Positions 21,857 to 33,783 of a stretch of DNA of 64,000 nucleotides are shown here, piece by piece. Source of the DNA: Lentinus brumalis (lineage: Eukaryota; Basidiomycota; Agaricomycetes; Polyporales; Polyporaceae); contig MARA01000007.1 of the NCBI GenBank assembly GCA_001792895.1, forward strand, positions 620,001 through 684,000, in the 5' to 3' direction. Below the pieces are notes generated by a model. The model was not told the origin of the DNA. It saw nothing but the letters and a program-made list of their open reading frames with translations, and did no database searches. Position 1 is the first letter of the stretch. Every line of letters begins with the position of its first letter. The position numbers and the translations under genes were made by a program.

Positions 21857-23024
21857 TCACGCCGTGGATCCTGAGGTTTCTGCGCCAGCCGCACTCGCAT
21901 CCTTATCATCGGCCGCCCATCCGTCCACGTCGATACCCAAGAGCTCCGGAAGCTTCTTCCACATCGCGCTCCGCTCCTCCCTATCTCTCTCCTCCAGCAT
22001 CGCATAGCACGACCCGCACAGCTTGCCCCGTAGGAAGCTGAAGCGATCTGCATAGGACCGGAAGGGATTGCCGGTGCAGAGCTGGTCCGCTTGCTCGGGC
22101 AACTTCACGACGAGTTCGATCAGAAACACCACGCAGCGGAGGGTCTTCGAGCAGGTGTCGGACACCAGTGGCTGGCACACCCGGAGGGCCGTCTCGACTC
22201 CAGCGGCTGCGAGCTTGCCTCGCGCGAGGTAGCACAGCCGGATGTCGTCGAGGCTGAGGGCCTCGCTTGGGGCACCCTCGCGCGCGGCACCAGCAACAAC
22301 GGCATCGCTCCGTAGGAGGCAGCACGAGAGGAGCGCAGGTGGGAGGAGCTGGGTGCATCCGGTGAGGCGAGCGAGGTTCACGACGCCGATTGCGTGCGAT
22401 TTGCGGAACTTGGGCGGGCGCTTTTTTCGGCCGGCTTTCGCCCAGACCTCGAGGTCGTCCGAGTAGTATCTCTTCAGGTAGTCGAGCGAACTCTCAACGA
22501 GCTGCGGAATCTGATACTTGTGCCCCAGGCGGATGAGCGCCGATACTTCGTCGTATGTAGGATCTGGTGAGAGGTAGCGGCTGAAGGCAAAGCTATGACG
22601 ATTTTATCTGGTAGCGGGAAGGCTTGACATACCTCGCGCCTGTCTTCGGGAAGCATACGCGCAATAGATACCGCAACTCTTCCGGAGGGTCCGACACGTG
22701 CACCACAGGGCATAATTGAGCTGCTTTCGATGACGAGGTGTTAACCCGAGGGTGGGGAATGGAGAACATGTCCTTGAAGACGGGGGAGAGATCCGCGAGT
22801 ATCCCTTTGAAGACGCGAAATCGCGTGTCGCCAGCGATGAGAAAAATGTTGCCGTCCTCGTACCAGAACTCCTCATCCTTCTTGTGTTCGACGATATCGT
22901 CTCCCTCACCAACCGTTGCCAGCGCACAGGTTTGATCTGGCCCCGCCTTCTTCATCCACTGTTCGAGGTTAGAGGCTGCGATCTCGGGATCGAGCCTCGC
23001 TCGCTTCCTAGTATGCCCAGACAT
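21857..23024 (-). CDS. BTB/POZ domain protein of the cluster family (intact)
   Basis: Exon 1 is 23024-22633 and exon 2 22580-21857, separated by one intron (gtatgt...ttcag). Joined length is 1116 bases, giving 371 residues with no lesion. N-terminus: MSGHTRKRARLDPEIAASN, basic and NLS-like. BTB domain at about residues 55-140: DEEFWYEDGNIFLIAGDTRF, VFKGILADLSPVFKDMFSI, then CPVVHVSDPPEELRYLLRVC. The BACK-like middle has PTYDEVSALIRLGHKYQIPQ and AIGVVNLARLTGCTQLLPP. The C-terminal part has CQPLVSDTCSKTLRC, CGSCYAMLEERDREER and MWKKLPELLGIDVDGW. BTB domains mediate dimerisation and often CUL3 ubiquitin-ligase recruitment; that role here is inference. No Kelch, MATH or DNA-binding domain is visible. 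Confidence 0.85.
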
Positions 23025-23219
23025 TGCTTTGTAGAGGGCCGTAGAGCTGCAGGATGACAAGGACTCGGGCCTGACGAGGGATGGCAGAAAGCACAGATGT
23101 CAGAGACGCCAAGCCGATTTCCGGGCAGAGTCCGAGACGCGTCCTGTCACGGCACGTGACGGGCGTCACAACCCAAACACCCGGGGCGGGGTGTTCCGCT
23201 CGCACAACATCGGGTAGCT

Positions 23220-23665
23220 TGGACGCGATGTCAAGCAGATGCTGGAACAGCGCCTCGTAACCCTTGAGGTGGTCGAAGTCGCACAAGTCCTTCTCTGTGG
23301 CATGTGGCCCTCCAGATGCGAAAGGCGGCGGCGATGGCAGCACCTACGGCTGCCTAGGTGCTGTATCGCAAGCTGCTCCTAGACTGATGATACCTCACCG
23401 CAGCCCACTGATTATAGACATCTGATGAACGCGGATGGAGGAGCGGAGGGTCGTCGAGCCGACGAGGACCGCAAGGTTCGCGAAGCCTATGGCGTGCTCG
23501 AGCTTGAACAGAGGAGACGAGCTGGTGCCAAGTCTCGCAGTCACTCGTAGAACACCGCTTCGGGGACGCGATCGTATGCTCGACAAGGTCGGTCAGTCGG
23601 TACTTGTGTCTGAGGCGAAGGGTGACCGCGACGTCTTCAAACGTGGGACTAGTACCCATGAACGA
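23220..23665 (-). pseudogene. Degenerate BTB-family fragment (BACK and C-terminal part)
   Basis: Homology begins with PTFEDVAVTLRLRHKYRLTD, aligning to PTYEEVAMSVRLGRKYGIAA of the copy at 19224. The frame shifts before KLEHAIGFANLAVLVGSTTL. After a gap, CDFDHLKGYEALFQHLLDI matches YNPLQSYEGLFRHLHG of the paralogues, and then the similarity stops. The BTB exon, the first cysteine pair, the C-x2-C and the terminal W...GW are not found. It lies just upstream (in its own orientation) of the intact gene at 21857-23024, consistent with an old tandem copy. Confidence 0.65.
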
Positions 23666-24676
23666 ATAGGTACTGTTAAAAAGATTGAGTACGCCGATGG
23701 TTGAATGAAGGTACAGTACCTACTACGTGCGATTCCTGGGGATGAATACGGGGCGCACCTGTTCACAAGATCAATGATGAAACCAACGGAATACCCGCGA
23801 GCGTCTGAGCGGAGACGTAGGCTTCGGAGTGTCAGAACATAGGGGTCAAGTCGTCTATGACTAGATTCCGAACCTCGTACCAGAACTGCGCTCTGTTGCG
23901 AATTTCCCGCTCTCACCACTATTCAACATTCCCGGCGTATAGTTGTTTGATTAAAGACTGTTTTGACATCTGCTGCTCAGGCTCCGGTGACGCAGCGTGT
24001 GCAGGTAGGTGCATCGGCATCGGTTCCGTCCTTGCGCGGTTCTTGAGCGGTGGACCGAGCATGTGGCTGGTGTAATCTGGAAGAAACGGGAGGGCTTGGA
24101 AGGTACAGAAATGGAGGAAAACAATGTGGGTGGTCAAGAGCGTGGAGTGCTGCAATGGCGATATGTGGAGAGGTAAAAGTTCGAAGTCAGGCAAAATCGA
24201 ACGGAGGCTGAGCGTCAGATCTGGGCGTCTGGATTTCCTGATACGGAAGAGAGACTTCCTTCCAGGGAGAGAACTATGCCTGGGCAGGAAGGTGGTGCAG
24301 AGGATATCAATCATCACTAGAAATCGACTCTTACAAATGCATCAACTCGGACAGCACCGTGCGTAGGTAGGCCCGGTGTTAGCCACCGATATCGGTCATC
24401 GAGGAAGGACACCGGGGCGAGAGGGCTACGTCTAGCCCGCAGCGACTCAAGCAAGACCCAAGGGCAGCGATCGTGTGCTCTGCGATCGGCCGAATTCAGT
24501 CCTCGTGACCGTGGCGACTTCATGAGTGAAGCAGCAGAGGATGAGTGCGCTATTAGATGAGTCGAGGCGGGAGCCCGGACCAACGCCGCGTTACAAGAGC
24601 GTGATTCTAGGAACATCAAATAATGAGCGATTACTGTTAACGACTGGCTGATTTAACCGTCGACGACACTCACCTC

Positions 24677-25842
24677 TCAGGCGGCGCCCGGAATGCCATT
24701 TACTGGAGCTTTATCTTGAGCAACCGGCCAACCGTCCACCACCAGACCCAAGAGGCCAGGAAGACCCTTCCACCGTCCGCCGTTTGCTCACATTCCGCCC
24801 GCGCAACATTGCATAGCACCACGCGCAGATGACACCGTGCAGCTGCTGAAATACCGCCTCGTAGCTTGTAAGGCAGTTGAAGTTGGCGATGCGTTCGCTT
24901 CGTTGCGCTGTTGCGCGGCGAGCTTCGACAGCGCTGGAGAGCACATGTGTCTCTGAGTGCATACGGCGGACACGTTCGGGCTGCAGATACGGGGGGCGAC
25001 GGTAATGGCAGCTCTGGTGAGCTTGCGCTGCGCCAGATAGCAGACCTGCAAGGCTTTCCCTTCGAGCTCTTCACGGAGCCCGTTATCGTATTCCACCCAA
25101 GTGAACACGGCGTCGCCGAGCGTGCAGCACATTACGAACGCGATTGGGACCATGGTGGTTGCGCCCGTAGTGAGAGCGAGGTTGATGACGCCTATGGCGT
25201 GCTCAGGCTTAAACTTCGGGGGAAGCTTGCTCGAGTCCAACCTGTCCCAGGCGTCGAAGTCGTTCGTGGGATACTTCTTCAGGTACGCAACCGTGTGGTC
25301 GACGAGTTCCGTCATACCGTACTTCTGCCCGAGACGGATGGACATGGCAACTTCTTCGTAGGTGGGATCCGTTGACAGGTACGGGCTGGAGCGCATTTGA
25401 GTATGAGATATCGCGGGTGTGGCAGAGGAAGGGCGTACTACGCGCGACTTCTCGGGATGTAGATGCGAAGGAGATGGCGTACCTCGTCCGCCTTGTCTGT
25501 GAGATTGATGGCAGGGCAAGTAGTAGTACCTGACGCAGAACGAGCTTCATATGACGAGGCCGAAAACATCTCCTTCAACACTGGCGAGTGGTCTGCGAGG
25601 ATTCCCTTGAAGACCCGAAACTCAGTGTCTTCGGCGACGATGATCACGTTCCCGTCATCGTACCAGAATTCTTCATCTCGCTTGCGCTCTGTTCTGCTCG
25701 TCGTGTCCTCAAACAGCTCTGACGCGCCATCTACGCTGGACTGCTCGGGTTCTATCTTCTCCTGCTCGGGTCTGGGTGACGCAGCTTCAAGGACATCATC
25801 GGTATCGGTTCTGGGACGTTTTCTCGTCGAGCGACCGGACAT
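24677..25842 (-). pseudogene. BTB/POZ family gene with disrupted C-terminus
   Basis: Exon 1 is 25842-25442 and exon 2 starts at 25385. The N-terminus MSGRSTRKRPRTDTDDV and BTB domain (DEEFWYDDGNVIIVAEDTEF, VFKGILADHSPVLKEMFSA, ADEVRHLLRIYIP) are intact, as are PTYEEVAMSIRLGQKYGMTE, AIGVINLALTTGATTM and CSPNVSAVCTQRHMC. Near 24895 the homology jumps to another frame (NFNCLTSYEAVFQQLHG, CAWCYAMLRGRNVSKRRT). Near 24778 it returns to the original frame (WKGLPGLLGLVVDGW) and stops at 24677. The two shifts compensate, but the original frame has a stop at 24788-24790. The predicted product therefore lacks the C-x2-C and W...GW end. Expression of a shortened protein is possible. Confidence 0.7.
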
Positions 25843-26362
25843 CAGATGAGCGATTGGAGTAAGCTAGGAGATCAGAGTGGAATCAGAAGGTCAAGAAATC
25901 GTGAGTGGAACCAGGACGCACTTCTTGGTACGGAGGACTCTGACTCTGAGGAGAAAATAGGGGGGAAATCGTGAACTCCGACCGTCACGTTATACTGTGA
26001 CTACCGATCACGTGCCGTGACAAAGCGTGTCTTTGGCTTGGTTTCGCAGGGACTCTTGAGTTCTGGTATCGATTTTATGTTGGGTTCTTGCTGAGCTGCC
26101 CTGCGTCTCGTCGCGCGGCACGCGTCATATACAGAAATTCCCAAGTCGGATCTCGATTCTCACAGGCCGCAAATTCAGAACTGTAAATATCGTGACGGTC
26201 CCGGGCCCGTAGTGAGTAGTCCGCATCCTTTAGCCCTTCTGGAGCTTCGTACCACATGCATTTCCCACAGAAGACTCAAGCAACCGAGCGACAGAGCTAT
26301 TACAAGCTGAATCAGAGGCCTAAATAGCGGGGATATAGAGCCTGAAGAACCCACCCTATGCA

Positions 26363-27549
26363 TCAACGTTGCCAGCGTGAAGGCTGGACGGTTCGGAAGA
26401 CCGCTCCTGATAGTAGAATTTCCAAGTTGGCGAGCAATTGAGATGGGTCGCGTGGATTGTCGTAGCTCGTCTCGCTCAACCCATCGAACAGGGCGTGCAT
26501 GGAACGAACTCTCGCGTTGACTAGACGCGCCCCGCACCCTACGACCTGCGCCGTTCCTGGACTCCGGTCCCTTGATGGGAATGTGCAGATCACGGAGTCT
26601 GCCCAGAACGTATACGTAGTACACTCATGGGGAGTAGTCATTCCAATGGCGTCGCCACGCTTCCCGGAACCGAGTCGAAGAAAGAGGGAGTCTATGTGGA
26701 GTAGCGTTGGATCCCAAGGAACCTGGCCCGACGACAACTGACCCCACTTGTCGACCTCTCCGAGTACGAAAGAGAATCCGTCGATACAGAGCGAGCCACT
26801 GTTCTCAACGTCAGTAACCGTTAGGAGAGCGGCACGACCGGGATTGGACGCTTTGGCGAGGCTGAGGGTTGGGGAACGTGAGACTAGCTCATATGTCTGC
26901 GGGTGGTCGTGCTGCGAGTTGCCATAATTGGAATGACAATGCACAAGGCGGGTGACCCTGCAGAAAGCACAGCTCTTCAGTAACAAACGTATTTCGCAGA
27001 ATCGTTGGCAAGTGTATACCTGAGTAACACATCCTGTACGTGTACCAGAACCGGAAGGCGGCTCTTCGCCGATACCACGCTCCCATCGTCTTGGCGGACA
27101 ATCCCATCGGGGAGTTTGTCACCGAGGACGTCATGCAAGCTCACCGCCTCATTCGCAAGTCCCAAAACTACAAGGTCGGCGGAAGGTGACGGTAGGGTGA
27201 GCATGGAAGACAGCCGTTGTAGGCCGTAAAACTCCGCATCAGTCACCAGAAACCGGCGCGCCATGGCAATGCTCATGCCTTGGGGGATGAACTCCGAGGT
27301 AAGCGGGAGGATGGGGTATCCGCTGAGATATTCGACGATGAGGGAAAACACGACGGGGTTCCGGCTGAGCTTGAGGACTCGATCCTTCGACTCTGCAAAG
27401 CCGGAGGTGAAGCACGCCGTGAAGAAGTTCGGGGAATCGAAGGAGATCTGGTCGTATGTGAGCTGGAATTCTTCGCCTCGCATGACAACCGTGTAGATGT
27501 TGTCGTCAGACGATGGCGGAGTCGGGCTTGCGGACTGTGTCGATGTCAT
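26363..27549 (-). CDS. BTB/POZ domain protein of a second subtype
   Basis: Exon 1 is 27549-27020 and exon 2 26957-26363 (intron gtatac...ctgcag). Joined length is 1125 bases, giving 374 residues with no lesion. The N-terminal BTB domain reads DDNIYTVVMRGEEFQLTYDQ, then FDSPNFFTACF, then VFSLIVEYLSGYPILPL and AMARRFLVTDAEFYGLQRL. This layout (residue-dense BTB followed by a 'reshapes to column position and depth' pattern, Y-L-x-G-Y-x-x-L-P-L) resembles the T1-like BTB subgroup rather than the cluster family. The C-terminal half is beta-rich, with VTDVENSGSLCIDGFSFVLG and GTAQVVGCGARLVNARVRSM, and has no C-x2-C or W...GW module. The substrate and partners are unknown; an adaptor role through BTB oligomerisation is inference. 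A tandem repeat lies just upstream of its ATG. Confidence 0.8.
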
Positions 27550-27570
27550 GGCGGGAAAGGAGGTAGAGAC

Positions 27571-27633
27571 GGCTTCAAGACGTCAAGGCGGCTTCAAGAC
27601 GTCAAGGCGGCTTCAAGACGTCAAGGCGGCTTA
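27571..27633. repeat. 19-base tandem repeat in the leader/promoter of the BTB gene at 27549
   Basis: Three exact copies of ggcttcaagacgtcaaggc at 27571-27589, 27590-27608 and 27609-27627, plus a partial copy (ggctta). The array begins 21 bases upstream of the ATG. Each unit holds gacgtc with acgtca, the half-site of CRE/ATF-type bZIP targets. A regulatory role is inference. Confidence 0.9.
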
Positions 27634-27712
27634 GAGTGATAGATATAACTAGGGTGCTGCGGTAGGAGTGAAGAACATTGTAAGCATCTCGAACCGCAGG
27701 TCTCGTGCCCTC

Positions 27713-27765
27713 TAGAATCTGCGGATCATCGGAACGAGAATAGAATCTGCGGATCATCGGAACGA
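27713..27765. repeat. Direct repeat of 25 bases, period 28
   Basis: A 25-base unit beginning tagaatctgcggatcatcgg occurs at 27713-27737 and again, identically, at 27741-27765, with gaa between them. It lies about 160 bases upstream of the BTB start at 27549. No gene overlaps it. Confidence 0.9.
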
Positions 27766-28047
27766 ATGCCAGCCAAAGAAAGCCAGGATCAGCACACAAC
27801 TTGTTGTCCCAGAAAAAGAGAGAACGCCCCGCCGACCGACTTGCCTGTGCAGACTGCTTACCGTATGCCTTAAGAGGTCGCATTTAGATATGACATTTGG
27901 AGCTCATGCCGCATGGAGATAAATCAGTGTATAGAGGACACAGTGACCTGAGCGTAAGGAATGCGCCCAGGAATATATCATCGCCGCTTTAGGGGTCTTT
28001 CTCTGCCGCAATAAGTACAACCTAGAACGATGTCAATGCCTATCATG

Positions 28048-29589
28048 TCAGAACAGGGCGAACTCCAAGCGCACCTTATGCGGGGCTGCGTCCGACTCAG
28101 CAAGAGCCAATCCGTCATGGCCCAGATCAACCTTGGAGCTATCCCGGTCCACCGACAAGAGACTCCCGCGCTCGAGCTCTCCGTCAATCGTCCTCGTCAT
28201 AGACACCGACACCTGGATAGCGATCGGACGCACCGCTGCGCCACCTGAGTGCGAGCAGCAGCTCTGATCCTCTAGGTCGCAGTCCGCTTCTCGCCCCGTA
28301 ATTGGAAGGGACGGGCAAGAGTGCGACCGTGCATGTCCGCCTGAGTAAGGATCGTAGTTGCCGTTCAGGTTGATCTCTAGGGGCTTGCAAAGAGGAGGCT
28401 CCCGTTGGCCCGGAGCGAGACAGATACGCCAGACTGTGAGCGTGAATATCATGCTCTGGGGCGGAATGGATGTGAGAACGATCCACGTGCTTGCAGTGGG
28501 AAGGGAGGATACTCACGACGATGGGCGGGAAGAAGTAGTGGGAGAAACTGACACCCAGCGGACTCACGAACGTCGTCACGGTAAAGCACAAGGACGATAT
28601 GGTGAAGACCGCTGCGGACTGCAGGATAGACTCCATCACGCGCCACCGCACGGTGCGCAGTTGCGAGCCTTTCGGACGGTACTCACGAACGCCACGCCGT
28701 GAGACTAGGAGCGGCCTCATCACGAGCACTACATGTATCTTGGTGGTCAGCTTGCCATGATGGGTGGAATGTATAGAGCTATGCTTACCGGTGGCGAGAA
28801 CATTTGTCAGAAGCGTCATCATGAAGTAGGTACGTTGACATATATGAAGCTTCGTAGGGTTAACGGGTAGGGTGTCGAGTATGATGATGACAATGCCAAG
28901 CACTGCGTTGAGTGGGGGTCAGAGACACGGGCCGAGTCGCAAGTACCCAGACATACCAATTGATGTCGCGTAAAGACATACCGGTAGGGAGATCATGCGC
29001 CATGAGCCACTCCACACCATGAACGCGCGATAGATCTGTGAGGCACGTCAGCAATATATACGTAAGAGCAAGACGTACTGAGTCCCGCACCATGAACCCA
29101 TCAGCTACGACCGTCTGGAGGACGTAGATTGTGAACTTCAGGTAGCCTAGCTGATTCGGGGTATTCAAGGCCGAGATTTCGTGCGACAAGCTGCTGAGGT
29201 CTGCTCCTCTCAATAGTCCGCTAGTAACCAAGATATGGCCGTCTATGCCGACATGGTTTCAATCTTGATGAGCAGTGCACTCATCTCATGATAAGAGCGG
29301 GACGTACGGAGATAGCGAGCACGAACATGGCCGTACTCGCTGCAAAGAGGATCAAGTCGCGCCTTGATCGGCCATTGGGCCATGTCTTCGAGAGTGCCGT
29401 CCATACTCCTGCGACGAACACTACGATGAATGCGCCGCATAACAAGGACTCCAGAAAGAATCCGATGAGTGAGACGGATACTGTGGAGTGCATCGTGGCA
29501 AACTGTAGCAGGACGTCAGTACCACGCGATGGCCGGAGAGGGAGACATACCTGCGAGCCCGAAACGGCAGACGGGGAGTTCATCGACAT
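28048..29589 (-). CDS. Multi-pass integral membrane protein (basidiomycete seven-TM-like family)
   Basis: Several exons. Start MSMNSPSAVSGSQ at 29589; a short intron leads to FATMHSTVSVSLIGFFLESL. TM1 and TM2 follow (CGAFIVVFVAGVW; ILFAASTAMFVLAIS). Later exons carry GYLKFTIYVLQTVVADGFM, then IYRAFMVWSGSWRMISLP, LGIVIIILDTLP and RTYFMMTLLTNVLAT. The family signature after TM6 is VRWRVMESILQSAAVFTISS, then a final TM (LTVWRICLA). The soluble tail contains RPIAIQVSVSMTRTIDGELE and ends at 28048. The family (multi-TM proteins with an R-x-x-x-E-S-x-x-Q-S-A-A segment and an I-x-V-S-V-S tail) is frequent and unnamed in agaricomycetes; ligand or role unknown. The exon join near 29230-29300 is unresolved. 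Its paralogue at 31558 is divergently oriented. Confidence 0.7.
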
Positions 29590-31557
29590 CTCGACTGCAG
29601 AATGTCGTCCGTGTGCCTCCGGGTTTCTTCAAGTACTAGCATCGACATCATGGATCACTGAGCGTCCTGTGATTTTGGATGATATCCCTCACACTGCCCG
29701 ATGCAGCGCCCATGTATGGGAAGAGAAGCATGAGCCTTGGACAGCCTTGGTATGTGTCTGCATACATACCTTGGTGGCGTGCGTTGACTCGACTCGACCC
29801 CGAGCTAAGCTGACATGACATAGTCTGTTTCTGCTTGACCCGAGGACAGCCTTGTCGTAGGTGCTCGGGCTTCCCGAAATAACGCCATGCGCGCGGACCA
29901 CAGAACCATCGGCGCTGATCGGTGAGCCTTGGAGGTGAAGATTGCAGCTTGAAGGACGCGCAAGAATATAGGCCATGGGGAAGACACAAGGTCCGTGCGA
30001 TGCCAGAAGACATTCATCACAGCAAAACGGCCAGGCGGTAATCAGCTTTACAAGAGAGCGGTCAAGTCCAGGGGGTGTTGTGCGAGTTGCCCGTGCTCGA
30101 CACCAGTGAACTTCGGACCATATCAGGCAATGTCATCTGACATCGGTGACAGAAGATGCGATCCGGGACCTGAGCTGAGGGTCTTTCTACCACAACATGA
30201 TGAGACCACATCGGACGGCGCGTTATGAAGTAAGAATAGGGCGGTCGTGGTGGAGGAGTCGACGAAAACGGGCGGAATCAGCACTGCTCCGCTGGGAGCG
30301 TGAGTGCTGTATGTCCGCCCGGTTGCTCGAGGGGCCCTTCAAGGCTGCGCAAACAATCAAACAACGATACAAACGCTTAACGGGAAGGAGGGCGTGGCAG
30401 CTGACAGTACATATGCGTGTCATGAGTAGTCATCGGTTGACAGGGAACACAGCGCGCACCAAAGTCTGCTCTCCGAGCTGCGCCACAGCTGTTCCAGCTT
30501 GCCATACCTCGACCGCCAGTAGAAAAAACCCGACGGTCTATATTGCGAGAGGAAGGCCACACAAGAATCCATCGCGAGCCGAGGTATGATTCTTCCCTAC
30601 GTGGCACTGTGAAGACTTGCGTTGGGAGCCTGCGTCCAAAGTAGGCAGATGCCATCATCGTTCAGCACGAATGACAGGTCTCTTCCGAGGAGAGCCGGGA
30701 AATCACAGCGAGGACCATAGATTCGAGCGCAGAGGAGGAGAGATAAGTACGCAGAAAACAGCGCCGCTGTGTTGATTATATCCAACACTTATCCGTGATC
30801 AATGTTACGTAACTCATCATTACTCGCTATCGCAGTAAGTGATCCCCGTCGGCTACTCAGAATTCTAACCATAACTAGTAGGCTCGGTCTGCCCTATGTA
30901 CGTTTGCCTCTCCACCTCATCATCTCCGGAGCAACGACATTCAGAGAAGCACCCCATGGCTCGTTACTCAAGTTGCGGAGGAACGTCAGCATCAGGACTC
31001 GTCGAGTTGTTTCAAGTTCTTCCGGCGCCGCCGCATCGACGCACATCCGAGCGCGACAGCTCTGAGTGCACGATAGTGTCCACCTTGACGTGTCTTGTAG
31101 GCATGGATGCAGACCGTGCGTACTCCGAGTGGTCCGACATTACCCACAGAGCTGACGTCGTTTCGACCTCTTGCATCGCATTTCCCTGCCGAATTTAATG
31201 ACAGGCCAATGGTATCCCGATGATGAAACCTCCTGGGCTCATCGTTTGTGAGTGGCTCACACAAGCTACAACCGAGTAGTATGAACTTCTCTGTTGATTT
31301 CAGTAGCATCTGCGACTTCTGCATGCGTCGTCACTGCGCGCTGAATGGCTGTCCGTCCCGCAGCTCCGCGTGAACCCGCAATTGCTTCCCCCGGATGATC
31401 ACCGCCACATCATGAACCTAGTATGTAGTCTCCCGATGCAGCTGTGCTATGTATACCATGTCCCTCGGTGGTAGCTACTCGCCCTCGACGGTGACCCTCA
31501 GCACACTTCTCTCGAAGCCGCACGCAAGTAGCTGACCTCTCACAAAAAGCGCCGTCA
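29590..31557. other. Divergent intergenic region between two membrane-protein paralogues
   Basis: About 2 kb without a recognisable gene. Short open frames on both strands show no family motif or splice support. It presumably contains both promoters of the flanking divergent genes; no clear shared element was identified by eye. Confidence 0.45.
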
Positions 31558-33262
31558 ATGTCCGAGGTACGTCGTCAATAGGCGTCTTTATTCCGAATGT
31601 AATATCGTCAACAGGCTGGGACCGCACGCCCCGTGCTCACTTCGGGGCTGGTTTCCACGTTCATCGAGAGCCTCCTTTTCGGCGCATTCACTGTTCTGTA
31701 CGGAGTATGCACCTGGGTCCTGCTGTACTACCGTAGGTCGCATGGTCGTCAGACACGAAATGGGCTGCTCTTCATCGCGAGCACGGTGATGTACGCGCTA
31801 ACTCTGGTGGTGAGTTCTGTTGCTTGGCTGATCTCGAAGTCCCGCTCATCTCCCCTCAAGCATTTGGCTTTCGATATCTACATCGCTTTTGCGTCACTCG
31901 GTCGGACCGATGGAGACAGTGTACAGATGTCGGACACCCTGGAGACCTTCAATGGCCTCGCGAGTCCGTTTGGAGCAGCGAAGTTTGGTATTTATGTGAC
32001 GCAGACACTCATCGGAGACGGATTCATGGTCAGTTTGTTGCCGTTGTGATGAACCGTGCTCATGGTGCGCCCAGATATACCGTGCATACGTCGTATGGGA
32101 TCGTGTATATCGCATAGCAGTCGTTCCGCTGGTCATGCTGGTTGCTCAAGTTGGTACGTGTATCACGCACCTCGATTTTGCGGGAAGCTAACTCTCATCT
32201 GTCAGTCATCGGGTACTACGTCTCATTCGCAGGATCCTCATCCATGAGTTCTATGGCTATGTCAGAATCTGGAGCGTCGTGCGTGGACGCCCTATCAAAG
32301 GCCTTCTTTCTACTGTCCTTCACGACGAACCTCCTCTCCACAGGTGAGGACTGAGACACGATCACGTACACTCCTCACACTCACACCCGCAGGGCTTATT
32401 ATGAAGCGCATCCTATGTTCTAGCATCGACGGTCAAGAATACTACCCCGAGGATTCCCCCATTCGCAGCGTCAAATGGCGCGTCTTCGAGTCCATCCTCC
32501 AGTCCGCCGCCATCTACTCAGCAGCCTCGCTCTCTCTCGCCGTCACGGCCTTCGTCAGTCCCACAATTGCGTTCCCAGCCTTACACAGCGTGTTTCCATC
32601 AGTCATCGTGAGTTCGTTCCTACGCGGCTACCCCGCTGCGCATGGAAGTACTGACGGACTCTCCCGCCTCACCTCACCTCCGGCATTACGGTGGTGCCTA
32701 GGGAATCGTTTTCCTGCTCATCGTGGTGAGGATCTGTCTCAATACTCCGGCATCAGATCTTCCCCGCCACTCGATGATGCAGCTCAGCGCGCCGTCGTGC
32801 CCGAACCTCCCGTATGCGGTGCCAGACGTCGAACCGCGAAGTCCGTGCTCGATCCGCTCAATCCCCATCACCATCCACGTCTCGGTCTCGACGACGTCCG
32901 ACCGTGAGAGCGAGATGTCTATTGGGCGGGAGTCGCCTTCTATCACGAAGATGTTGGACGACATGGGATGCAATACGCCGATGTCGCCGAAGGTGTGTCC
33001 AACGTTCGGTCACGGCGCATCGAGTGCTCATGAATGCCTTGTGTTCCAGGCGCGCTCGCTTATGGGGAAGATGTCTCGTAGACCCGGGAGCGGACAAGCA
33101 TGTGCCAGCAGTGCGATTTCTTGGACTCCTCGATCGTTATGGGAAGATCTGGACCATGTGCGACACCTCATCATGACTGGTGTGGCATCGAAGTATATTT
33201 ATGGATTGCTGTCCACATGGCGTACCGTCCTCGGGGAGATTGAGATCTCACGTTCAAGTTGA
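31558..33262 (+). CDS. Multi-pass integral membrane protein, paralogue of the gene at 28048
   Basis: The first exon is nine bases (M-S-E, 31558-31566), then an intron to 31614. The frame then runs GTARPVLTSGLVSTFIESLL, with TM1 (FGAFTVLYGVCTWVLLYY) and TM2 (FIASTVMYALTLV). Further introns follow 31809, DGFM, LVAQV, LLSTG and PSVI, each with consensus borders. Matching landmarks with the paralogue are KFGIYVTQTLIGDGFM, IYRAYVVWDRVY, VKWRVFESILQSAAIYSAAS, GIVFLLIVVRICL and ITIHVSVSTT. The last exon encodes a long Ser-rich cytosolic tail ending at 33262; the final part of that tail (after about 33010) may not all be coding. Function unknown; a receptor-like or structural role is conjecture. Confidence 0.7.
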
Positions 33263-33783
33263 GTTCATGAGACCCGTGCCTATGTACGGCATTTGGCAGC
33301 TGCCATCCTCTTCCGTGTTCTTCCAACCGCAGCGTGGAAGGGTTACTTATGTCTGTTTGGCCGCCACACGTCAACGTTGCTCTACACATATGGTGCGCAA
33401 GGCTGACCTTATAGGTTGGCCTGCTTCGTCCAGTTGTTGCCGGGGACCTGGTGAGGAATCGCCTGAGTCGGTCTCTGAACCGGCCGGGACGTCGATGAAT
33501 CAAGCTCGCGTCTATCAAACTTCCAGCATCTTCCCTCCATAACTCCGCAGCACACTCCTGTTCTTCGTTAGACTCGAAGCGATATGGTCGCGGCGGCACA
33601 AGGTTAACAATCCTCTCTCGGGAGATGCCGGTGAAGTTTTCCACGCCACCAGGTCACGACAGGGATACGGCAGGTCTTCAACCTCCTTTCATCATACTCA
33701 ACTGCCTGCTAGCTTCCTTCGAGGTATGCTAGTCCCCAATCCGGGCGTGGGTTGCTCTGTTGACATCTTTATGAGTAGGCGAC

